From Chaunax sp. Z400 (Eukaryota > Chordata > Actinopteri > Lophiiformes > Chaunacidae), in NCBI GenBank assembly GCA_037577475.1, contig CM075197.1, positions 10,526,018 to 10,590,017 of the forward strand: DNA of 64,000 nucleotides. The letters are read 5' to 3'. Of the stretch, positions 37,601 through 49,600 are shown one piece after another. Position numbers and translations under genes: made by a program. The notes below the pieces were generated by a model. That model worked only from the letters and a program-made list of their open reading frames with translations, had not been told where the DNA came from and did no database searches. The first letter of the stretch is position 1; each line of letters opens with the position of its first letter.

Positions 37601-40600
37601 ATGATTCCTATTACAGTGATCTTAGCAGAGTTACTCTGATTCCAGATGTTGAACTGGCATGGCAATATTTTCACTCAATTTTCATGTCCAACTCTAATAA
37701 ACACGTTCCCATTAGTGCTGCATTCACGCCGAACGTGACATCAAGTTTTGAGCACAGCACGTTTACAGACAAAGTCAATGGAAAGCTGCAATTAGATGCC
37801 AGGAGATATGTTGATGTAGATTCTCATTCATCCAGGTCATGGCAATCCTTGAAGGTTGAATCTTAAGCAACTGGACTTCTGTTTAGGGTTTGAAGACGTT
37901 TCACCTCTCATCCAAGAGGCTTCTTCAGTTCTAACTGACTGGTGGGGAGTTTCAAATATTTAAACTCTTCTGAGGTCGCTAACACCTTGATGGTCATTGA
38001 GGTCAGCCTTTTACAGTTAATTCAGAAGAACTATTATGGGCCGTTACAGTCGTTGAAGACACAAGCGGTTTGTTTGCCTAATGGGGCATCATGTGAGTTG
38101 TTAGAATTATTAGAATTATTCTCAGTTTGACTTAACTCAAGGTGTGAATAGTGTTTAAACTTTCTGGGGAGAGATGCTAAGACTGTATTGTATGTGGGTG
38201 ATAGGTGGTGGTGTAGACCCCATCCCTGTTTAGAGATGGTCATTCCAGTTTGACATAGATGGCTTCCTTCCCTCCCCTCTCAAACCAGCTGTCTTCTCCG
38301 TCCAAAATGTGTACATTGTTGTCTTTAAATGAGTGTCCCTTGTCCTTCAGATGTAGGTGGACTGCTGAGTCCTGGCCTGAAGAGCTGGCTCTCCTGTGTT
38401 GTGCCATACGTTTGTGAAGTGGTTGCTTGGTTTCCCCTATGCACAGGTCCGTGCACTCCTCACTGCATTGGACTGCATAAATAACATGGCTGAGTTTGTG
38501 TTTGGGTGTTTTGTCCTTGGGATGAAACAGTTTTGTTGACTGTCAAGGTGTTAGGGATCTCAGAGTTCAAATATCTGATATTCCCCAGCAATCAGTTAGA
38601 ACTGAAGAAGCCTCTTGGATGAGCGGTGAAACGTCAAACCCTAAACAGAAGTCAAGTTGCTTCAGATTTAACCTCCAAGGATTGTCAGGAGATGTGAATA
38701 AGCAAATTTTGCATTATCCATGTTATTTGTGCAAGTTGCAAATTTTCACGAAATTGCCGCTGTTACCCGAAAGCCTATCAGAGTTAATATTCTCCAGACA
38801 TCACATGTCTGGACATCAGTAGGACGGTAATGTGGAAGGAGAAGACAAGCTTATCGTAGCTGTATGTGGGCACCTAGAACTGGCTGTGTGTGTCACCCAG
38901 ACATGGCGACCTTTGGTTTTCCAATGAATCTGTGAATTCCACAACAAACACGGCAACAACAAGTGGCCAAGTTTCACTTGTCAAAGAGATTTCTAATATC
39001 AATGGGGCTGCCTGGTAAATTAAAGGTGAAATGAAAACAAATGCAACTAATGATTGTTGTCATTATCAATTTATCTGCAAGACTTTTTTATTTTTTTAAT
39101 CATTTAGTCTATAAAATGTCAAAAATCATTATAAAAGCTGCTCATCACAATTTCCCGGAGCCCAAAGTGAGATCTTCAAATTGCTTCTTTTTTTTCCAAC
39201 CAGCAGTTCAGTGCCCGAATACCCTTTATTTTAATAAATGGAACAAGAAAAGTATCAATTGTTTGGACATTTTTGCTTTAAAAAGGACTTAAACAATTGA
39301 TCATTTATCAAAAACCTGTCTTATTTCCTTTAGATCAACTCACTGACTAATTGACCAATCGTTTCAGCTCTGATTAAAAGATGAATAGTGTATAGGCAAC
39401 ATTGACGACTATTATGGCTTATTAAAAGCAGCCCTCTAAATCAGGAAGTAGGATGGCTCAGATCTTTTTAATCACCCTTGGCATACATCCAAATGGATGA
39501 CACTCAGACTGACTCCATGTCATAACTGTCATTCTTTCACACAAAACCACCTACAATATATGATGCAGGGTGATGTTGAAAACAGTTTTCTACTTCTCTT
39601 TTTGTGTTGCCAACATTTGTTTTCTTTTGCATCTTCTAAATTCTTTCTGCAATAAAAAGAAGGAATATTGAATTGGCACTATAGACGCAGGTTGGATGTT
39701 GCATCTAATGGGAACAGCATGGGGAAACCACAAATTTCCATTTCAGTGGATTGATGAGGTATCACAAAAAGCGTTTAGCTAGCCTGCTAAAGCAGATGGA
39801 GGACAGTGCACTCCCCAGAATAAAGCATTGCTAATTTGACTCCTCTGAAAAAGAGATGCCCTCGTTTCATGAAATTTTCCCCTGAGGAATTTCCTAAGCT
39901 GATCACAAGGAGGGTTATTCTTCAAAGTGGTGCTCTGTCTTTTTCTTTTGCTCTGTCACTTTCTCGTGCTTTTCCTATTCATCTGTCTTGATCTGGGTTC
40001 TGTCATGGTTTGAGGCTTCTTTTTTTTGGCTCTTCCTCTTTTGCCTCTCTGCCTCTTTTTTCACTGCTCTTCCTGAGTGTTGAGTCAGAATTGTAATTAG
40101 ATCTCACTCTGTCTCATCTCCACTCCCTCCTGATGTGCCATAAAGTCACTGTGAGCTGTGTTTAAACAAAGTTACCATCCTTCTGTTTTTTCCTCTCCAC
40201 TCAACTTTAGTTACCACTCTGCATTTGCTATGAGAGAGAAAACTAGTCCAAAAATTCAGGAGACCAATCAGCCCATGTGTAATACATTATAAATACATGC
40301 CTGATAGGATCATAGTGACATATATTCCCTGACAAATTATCATGTTTTGGTTAACACTGACGTTGCATTGGGTGCCACTCGTTTGTTTGGTTAATTTTAT
40401 ACGTACATAGCTGGTAAAGCTTGAATTGCCATCAGACGGTAGCAAGTCCATTCTTATTGCATCGTCACAGCAGCAGTTGTTCCTAACCGCACACATTTGT
40501 CTAAGCTGTCACATCTGTTTACTGCACAGTGCATTTTGTCGCTTTTTTCCTTGCATTTGAGTCAGTAGAAGACACAGCAAAAATAAACTGCTCTCAGAAT

Positions 40601-43600
40601 TCAAGTTGTGATAAACAACAACATGATGCATGAGAGGATCCTCCCCTCAGCTGCCTGAGTCAAGTTGGTGTTGAGAGGAGAAAAGAGTGTGGCTAAGCCA
40701 AAATGATTGTAAATCAATGATCACATTTAGACTCTTAATTATTTTAGCACCCATCTGATTATGCTGGTGACTTCACTATTTTGGGGACATTTTTCTTGAA
40801 TTTATCAGTTTATTTATTTTTTCAATCAGCTATGTTTTATTGTTGGATTGCCTGTTGCCTTTTTCTTCCACGTCACTTACTTTTGTATCCTGGCGACTGT
40901 CATCAAAAAGGAAGTGAGGACTTCACTGAATGCTTTGTCCAATTTTATATTTCTTTATTGCTTTAGATTTAGTGCTCTACTTTGCTTGTTTTTTCCTTTG
41001 CCTTTTCAATAAAAATACTCACGTAGCTTATGTACAGTAGCTATTTTGGCATTTGCTTATTGTAGTTCAGTCTAGCAAATTATAAGCACAGTGAAATTAA
41101 ATTTTCAGTTCATATTACCTTGCTATTCAACTTTCTTCTGCTGTGAGCATATAGCAGTGATTTACGACCAGTCTAGACCACTGTCTGTGTTTCCCCTAGA
41201 AATCTTTTTAGGCCCGATGGACAGAGCTGATAGAGGATATGAGTGTGCACCAAATTTTTGGTTATTTATTTCCAAGTAAAACACTTAAAACAAAGTGATC
41301 ACTAGGAGAGGATGACTCAATAAACTGCATTTATTACACACTACCACACTTCAGTTCACTGGAAGAAGTTACAGCAAATAAAAGAAATGCATCGTAACCA
41401 CACCGAGGTCCAAAAACTGAGCTTGCTGGTGGGGTTCTGGGCATAAACATAAGATGTGTTATACAATAATATAGTCAGACAATAATAATATATTATGACT
41501 CAATAATTATGCTATAGGTTTGTGTTGTTATATTGAGCCTATAGGTTCCACTGTACGTGCAAAAGAACATAAATCTCTGTGGTGTATTTATGCCTTCCAT
41601 GTTTCAGTCTGATCAGGTCAGTTTGTGTTGAACAGCACAGGAACATGATGTTGACCTTATCCTAGTCACAGTGGGCAGTACCTTCTCTTCCTCTCTCATC
41701 ATCTTCATCACCTTCTCTCTTTCACTTTCACTGTCTCTCATCACGTCCTGTCACTTGTTTTTCCGAACTTGAGCAATGACAGCTGCAGTCTTCTTTTCAT
41801 TTTAGTCTATATCAGTGCAGACAGTAAACACAGGATCAGTTGATATTAATATGTAAATGTTACCACCTCCACTGAGTTAATCCGACAGTGAAAATGGGGT
41901 TCCCTCGTTTTCACATGTTTTAAAACCCTTTACACAAACTGAATTGACTAGAAAAGTATTTCAACTTTTGTTTAAGTTTACTAGTCTGACATCGGATGGA
42001 TGAATTAATGTTAGATAACAAGCTCTTTAAATAACTCGTGTGAACCAGCCAGCAACATAGGCCACTGTTACACGTAGTGAATCTCAAATATATAAACTGT
42101 AGGCATAAAATACACTCAAACCATTTGTTTCATCACATATATTTTCTTGAAAATTAAAAATTATGCCTTGAGCAGTGTGGGGCTTTGTTGGTTTATTAAC
42201 TACTAGTTTGAAAACGCCTTGAGCATCAGAGTTGGTTAACTTACCGACCTCTAATGCTGGGTGTCCAACATTCAGTTTATCCCCTGATTCAGAGGTGTAA
42301 TGTGTTTGAAAGGAGGGGAGCGCCCCATGTGATAATGGCCTCAAGCATTATTTTAATTACAAGAGTGTTACAAGCCTTCATTTACTGGAATCCAATATAA
42401 TCTCTCTTTCTGTATCTGGGTGGCACTCATTGCCTCCCTGAGCCAAGTCTGCAGCCTCCCTGCTGAGTGCAAAGGAGGTCATTTCAACTGCTTTGGCTTT
42501 TTTTCTAGAGCTGTTCTACTAAACAAAATGAAAAAAGTGTACTAGTCTGGTTCTTCACACCACACGCCTGTCCCCATCACTCCCCAAAGCTGCATATTTC
42601 TATCTATATACATTGGTCTAGTGCAGCCCACAGTCTCTTCACACTGTCCTAGATACTGTAGTGTTTATGGGACAAATCAGTTTGCCCTCTGCATACGATC
42701 TGGTAACACCACAGAGGTCACTTCTGCTGCCAGTATGTCAAAATACCAGGCCTCAGATTCCATTCTTGCAGGGCATACACATAGTCAACACTAACACATA
42801 TGCACATCTCAGACATTACTTGATATGAGTGCCATGTACAGGCCTTGAATTCTCAGACTTTTTTCACTGTTTTTTGGATGTGTGAGTCAGGCCCACCTGA
42901 TGGCTCCATCTTGTCTCTCAGTAAACACTGCTTAGAACTGAAATCTTCAAACATCTTTCTTCTTGGCCAGAAATAAGTTTGGTATAGTCATGGCATGGCA
43001 AGAGTTGTACCAATAATAATTATTGTTAATATCTGTATACATTGATGTAGTTTATCAAAATTATCAATAGTTTTTCTCTCTCTCTCTCTGTCTCTCTCTT
43101 TCTCTCTCTGTCTTGATAATAATGATATAATAATGTTGAATTACATTTAATGCTCAGGAAATCTACCGTCTAATAAAAAGTAATTGGAAAAATTCACAGA
43201 ATGCATTATGTCAATGAGTCGGTGAGTAATTGTATTAAATAATTTTGATCTCAGTTGACCACATAATTGTGATTATGATTATTACCTTAATCTAACAACC
43301 TTAGTTTATTTCCTCCTGGCTCTTATCCTCTGTCTCTTAACCATTGGTTGACTTTGACTTTGCATATTACCGGGTACCTTTTTGTAACTGATAATGATCT
43401 GTGGTCTGATTATATAACCAAACTGTGATGTTGTCATGGCTGCTGTCTGGTGTACAAATATAGAAGTAGGGGCTCTATCAGTTTCATTAAACCTGGTGGC
43501 AGACCCAACAGTCTTTGGCCTCTGAGCTTCTGATGAAGCTTTAGCTTGTCTATCTTTCTATCTGGCTGAACTGCTGCACGCTCAGATTAACACACACCCT

Positions 43601-46600
43601 GGGGTAATCCCTGCTCCTGATTTATTGCAATCCCATGCACACTGTGGGGCCATGTGGTTTATTTAGCATCTTCCACCCCCACCATTTGTCTCCCTATATC
43701 TCTCTCTACCTACATTGCATGTTAGGCAATGTTCACTAAGTCGATCCATTGTGCGCCTCATGCAATAATGAGTTCTTGAACATGGCTATTTGTTTTATTC
43801 ACTTACTCTGTGTTATAAATAGGATTGTCTTTGTGACATTCAGATCTGGGTAACTAGGAATGGAAGAGTGAGGATTTCAATTTAATCTCCTCATGGTCAT
43901 CACTCTCCACCACGTCAAAATCAAAGCAAAAGAGCCAGCAAAAATGCATGATTGCAATTCTTTGGTGCAAATAGTATAGCTATGGGATTGTGCAATCATG
44001 AGCCCTACAAAAACACATGTATAGGTATAATTTCTGCTAACAGATGGGAGTTGCTTTGCATTTTCATTAGATGACAGAATGAAAGATATCCTATTATGTT
44101 GCAATTTCTTTCCTAAGTGTGAAGACATTGAAGATGGTTAACGTCAAAACGGAGCATATCGGTCCCAGATGGCTTTGCACAAGATGTTGCATACTTTAAT
44201 CGTTTTACAGAGACACTTAATTGGTAGTTGGGGACATAGCTCTCTGGTGAATGACAGCTACCCATGTTTATTATCACATGGCTTTGTGGGTGGAAGTGCT
44301 ATAATATTTAGGTGTGTTTATGAAAGAGAGAGACAGTGGGAGTGGGGAGTCTACAGTGGCAGCTGGAGAGGAGATAATCCCTGGCACGGATCTTAGCATC
44401 GCAAATAGAAATTTCTACAACTATTGTGGCTCAATCAGATTAAAAAGACAAAAAAAAAATATCTCCAGAGAGAGGGAGGGAATTTAAATCATCCGGAGAA
44501 GTGCAATGGCACAAAGCTGGCTCGCCTTGGACCACAGAGCTCAGACAGACACAATGGTGTGGTTGTCTCCCCTCTGTATGGTTAAAAAAAAATAGCCAGC
44601 CAAGCAAATATTTTATTTCTGGTTTTTCTCAAGGGCTGCCATTCTTTAGTTTTGAGAGCCATCAAATACACCCAAAAGCCTTAAAGTTTAAATGTCTTTT
44701 ACTTGTTACTTTTCTAATTACAATTTTTCATACCTTTCCTGTTCAGTGAAGACCATGTATGCCCAAAGTTGGTCACTGTGAATAGGAATGTTGCTGATAG
44801 ATTGAAGAATGAAGTGTCCCCTTGCATGTTAAGAAAATCCTCCTTAAATAAACTATTCAAAAACCCTGGATTGGATTAGCTGGAAAATGCAATGTCACAA
44901 AGCAGAAAATAGGGCCGTTTAACTTCATGAGTTCATGAAAACATGTTTTTGTTTTTTTCGTGTTTTTTAACAAATATGTTATTCTTGCAGGACAGTGGGG
45001 CTCCAAACAATCTAAAAGCAACACATGTAATAAAACACTGACAGGCAACATAACCATAAGGAGTTCTTTTGATACTTTTTGTAAGTACAAGTATTGCAGA
45101 ACAATCCTATATTAGTAGGGCACTTAGTAGAGTGCATACCTCTGCATGGCCCAACAGTCCCCTTTTAATTAAATCAAAAAAGCTGTAACTTGCAGCGGTC
45201 AGCAAGAACATAAACACCGAACCAACAAAATGCATGGCTCTCCATATCCCCTCATTCTGATGCTCCGCGTTTGGGATCTGTTGTTGTGTCACTTACAAAT
45301 GTTGGTGAGGGGGTAATCTCAGCAGCAGTATAGTGTCCAGTCACCATACAGCAGTAAATAACATATTTTAAAAGAAAAATGTATTTAAAATTAATGCAAC
45401 TATTTAAGATTATATGACCATCCGCTGTGCCATGTTAAAGAAACATAAATACCTTTCCAGTGGTTAAAAAAAAAAAAAAGTCACTGCGAAGTATGGAAAC
45501 GATCATGATTGAGCAATGGGGACAGCAATTTCTGTCCACATTTTTTCCTTCTCCACTCTATTGAGGTACCGGAGGGAGGGCACATCAGACAGACATTCCT
45601 CTTCACTCCACAACTCCAGTTTCTGCTCTTATTCCAGAGAATCGAGGTTTATTCATTTCCTTACACCTACCCAGTTTGCTGCTTCCTGTTTGGTGCTGGA
45701 CAGAGCACACTTATTGGTTGTTGACAATGTTCACGTGACTGAATGTCACCATTTGCATGAGCCAAGACTAAAGACTTATGATAATATTAAACATGTCTGA
45801 TTTCATCAGAATATCAAGACGAGAAAAAGACAGACTTAAGATAGCTCCGACTGAGTTTTGTGATCACCTTACACCAAACGATCCAGATGACGGGAGCTCG
45901 CTGCAATTCCATTCACATTATCACTTGTTTTCCTACTGCCAAGTTTATGGTCATTACTCATACATTAACACAATATTTAATTCCTTCATTGCACCAATGA
46001 AATCATTAAACAAGAGCGCTCAGAGAGCGCAAGCCTCCGCCATGGCCCAATAATCCTCAACATCATTGTTAGGGCCTGTGTCCACCAAAGCATTTTTTCT
46101 TGACGCCATCGTATTTGTTTGATTATTTGCAATGCAAATTACACTACGCATATTTACACTACACTACAAATGCTAGCAGCGCAACAAGTCGCTGAGCGTC
46201 TTTTGTGCGCTGAGCTCTGCAGGTTTGACGCTTTTTTCTGGTCATCGAGTTGAAAAATGTTCATCTTTGGATGAAACGCTGCGTTCGTCACTGTCACTTT
46301 TTACACAGCCGTATAATGACAGTGGAGGAGGGGCGGGACAAATAGCACAGAATCTGATAAACCCACATAGACCTGCAGGTCAGTCCTCTCTTCCTACTTC
46401 CTTCAGCCTTCCCTTCATCCAGAGCCAGGACTAGAGCAAGTACTCTACCTGTCTACATGTTTAAACTCAGTATTTGTTAATAAAACAAACTATCCGCAAA
46501 ATTAGGTACTTGCAACACAAAACTTGTGCAGATATTCCTTATCATAGCAAAGCACCTCAGCTGAAAAATGCTGCGCCTCCAAAGCGCTCCCAGCTGGGGG

Positions 46601-49600
46601 TTTTCAGAAGAGCACCTGGCATTTTCAGCGGGGAAAAACGCTTTCATGGACACGGGCTTTTATTCCAGCAGTACCAGTCCCATCTCTCACTGGATCATCA
46701 CCAAAATCTAACCACCTCTAGGATATGCTAGGGTCTATCTTTGGTGAAAATCGGTCCATTCGTTTTTGCGTAATCCTGCTAACAAACAAACAAACAAACA
46801 AATGGACAAACAAACCGAACCAATCACATGACCTACTTGGCGGAGGTAAACATTGTGGAAGGCACATTGGCCAAAACGAATGATGTTTAAATACAAAAAA
46901 AATGTCTTTTTTTTCTCTTTTTCTGTTTGAAAGAAACTAATTTTATAGTGTTTCCCCATCTCTGAAATAATTGGATTATGAATTTGAATTTGATAATAAA
47001 TTGTTTTAATAACTATTCTACTTCTTTTTAACTGAAGCAGAACCAGGGCTCTTTTACCTCAGTCATAAAAACAACACCAACCAATCCCCCCCCCCCTGCT
47101 CTGTTCCCACATTTCCTGTCTTCTCTTCGGCGCTCTCAAGCAAAGGCAAAAATGCCAGAAATAGATAGATCATGCAGATCATGTTCTGCTTATTGACAGC
47201 AGTTTCTGCTTTGGCCATGATAGTAGTTTTAAACATGGAATTTCTTTTTTACTAAATGGAATTCTATCAACAAATCCAACAACATTCATCATTTTGTAAA
47301 GCTTTTACATTAAGGCTTAAAATGACAGCATAGTCAAATTGCCCATTTAAACCATTTTACTGTTGTGAGTTGGAATTGAGCCTTGGATTGTATATACACA
47401 GCAGTTTATTTTGCTTTGACAAATTTGTTGTTTGTTTAAAGAAGCCTTTGGAGCTCCATTAAACAAGCATGCTGCTGTTTGCCCTATACTCTCAGCATTA
47501 TTCAGACACGGTCATCCCACAATAGCACAACATCGTATCTGAACACATCTCTAACTCCATCAAAGTCTATTTGTTTCAATTGAATGTCAGCTGAGTTTTA
47601 CTGTGTGTTGTAATGAAGCCTGAATCATTTTCCAAGTGCACCCAGAAATGTAACCAGCACTTGTAGATATTGAGTAATTATAATTTACAAATCTGTATCA
47701 GAAGTTGAAAATGAAAGTTAAATTGTGATACCCCTTTTACAAACAGTGTAGTGTTTTGATATTTTTCCTGGAATATATAATATTACTTAAGCATCCAAGC
47801 AATGTATGTTAAACTTAGGAATACAGTTTATTGAAGCACCTGCTGTGTTGTGTCTCCTTTAGAGTTAACTTTGGTTATAGACTGGGTAATTAAAGTTGCA
47901 TTAGCAAGGGACTGATGGCAGTGATAAATGCATTGTAGTAAGACTTATGATTTATCACTTATATAATATAGCAGTGAGCATTGGGAGATGAAGTACTAAG
48001 ACCTTTTGTTTGATGTTATTTGATCATGATTGTGTTGAACAAAGATGATGATGATGTTTTTGTTTCTCCTGTTATCATCCTGCTGTAATGAAAAATTTAA
48101 TGTTCAGTTTTTATTTTGACTTTTGCAGAGTCAGTCTGTTTCACAACACTGTGCTTTATTGATGTCTATCTAGAAAGTTCATTTCTGTATTCCCCAATCT
48201 GGAAAGTGTTTGTGTGTGTTGTTGGCAGAAAGTAAAAGGGGGTTATTTGGAGTTAATATTGGTGAGACATGATGAGGTCCGGACACACCATGCTTTTGTT
48301 AAATTTCTGGCCTCTCACTGAGTGTTTCTGCGGCCAATAGTCTCATGTAGTTTTTTGCAAAGTTTGTGTTAAGCATGTTAGGATAACTCTTGCACTAGTG
48401 GCTCTGTGGAGACGGTCAGTGAACGCAAGAATGGCTGTCGATGACACAATTCAGCATTGTTTGTTCTCTGTTGTTCACCCATCACCATCATCATAACTAG
48501 TGTAAATTTCATTAACAAAAGCTTTGATGAAAAATATTTGGCGACAATCTTTTACAAAGACAAGAAGACAGTGACGTCATTAAACACTGACTAAATCAAC
48601 ATGGCATATTGTTGACGAAAAAGTATGAGACTAAAATGTAGTTTGAAAAATAAAAACTGAAGCAAAATCTCTTTATTTGCACCCACAAAAAGAGGAGACA
48701 AAATATTGATATTTCTTTTTCTAAATTACAGTCCAAATATTCTGTTCATTGAATGGCGTTTGCAGTTTTTTCTGTGCCATCTGGTATCTGGTTCCCTCTG
48801 AAATTTCCCTCAGGATAGCTGGTGCCCAGAGTCACACAGGTTTATCTGGTAAAGCCAATGATTAGAGGTCTTGTGGCCGAAACTATCTCAACCCTTGTCA
48901 AACTAACTTTAAATCTGTAAGAAGCTCGGACTGCTGGCTTGGAGCCGGGCATGGTTCAATAAAAATAAGCAAATCATAACATGTTCAATGGATGTATTCC
49001 TTAAATTGACATAAGGCCAGACACTTTCTTCCCCGCTGTATTCTTAATCATTCAACCTGTTTTTCTCCAGAAAGTGATCAGATATATCTGATGTGAAATA
49101 AGAGTAAAATTACCAAAGATATTTGTTTTAGATAGACTAGATTGACCGATTGACTGTAAATAATAAGCTGGTGTCTTAGAGAAGACTGAAATGTCATCAC
49201 TTGACACACTGACAAGTACTTCCTGGTTTCTTTGACTGAAATAAGACTAAAATGCCCAGACTTTTATTCAATGTTGATAAAATATAAAAACTGGTAAGAG
49301 CGTTTGACGTAGGACTAAGACTAAATAAAAGTAATAGCTGACAAAAGTAACACTAATCAGAACAGAATTTAAATTTGTCCAAAACTTTAGTTTATGACCA
49401 AAAACCAACAAAACAAAAAACATTCCTATCTGCCTCAGTTGTACTTTGTTTAGTGCTAATTGGCAATGGTGACATGCTAAGACACTAACTTCTAATTATG
49501 AACCTCATCTAAACAACAACATGATAGCATTATGATTGTCAGGATGATGACATTCTGGCGTTTTAGCTGGAATTACAGTTGTGCTAAAGTACAGCCTGGC

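Noticed and set aside
37838..38690. Possible hammerhead ribozyme in the inverted arms (CTTGGATGAG...GTGAAAC)
   Set aside because: Similar in feel to CUGAUGAG...GAAA but the core has a changed base and I could not draw the three stems.
45778..46053. 91-codon open frame MIILNMSDFIRISRREKDRL
   Set aside because: It lies in a repeat relic and has no recognisable domain.
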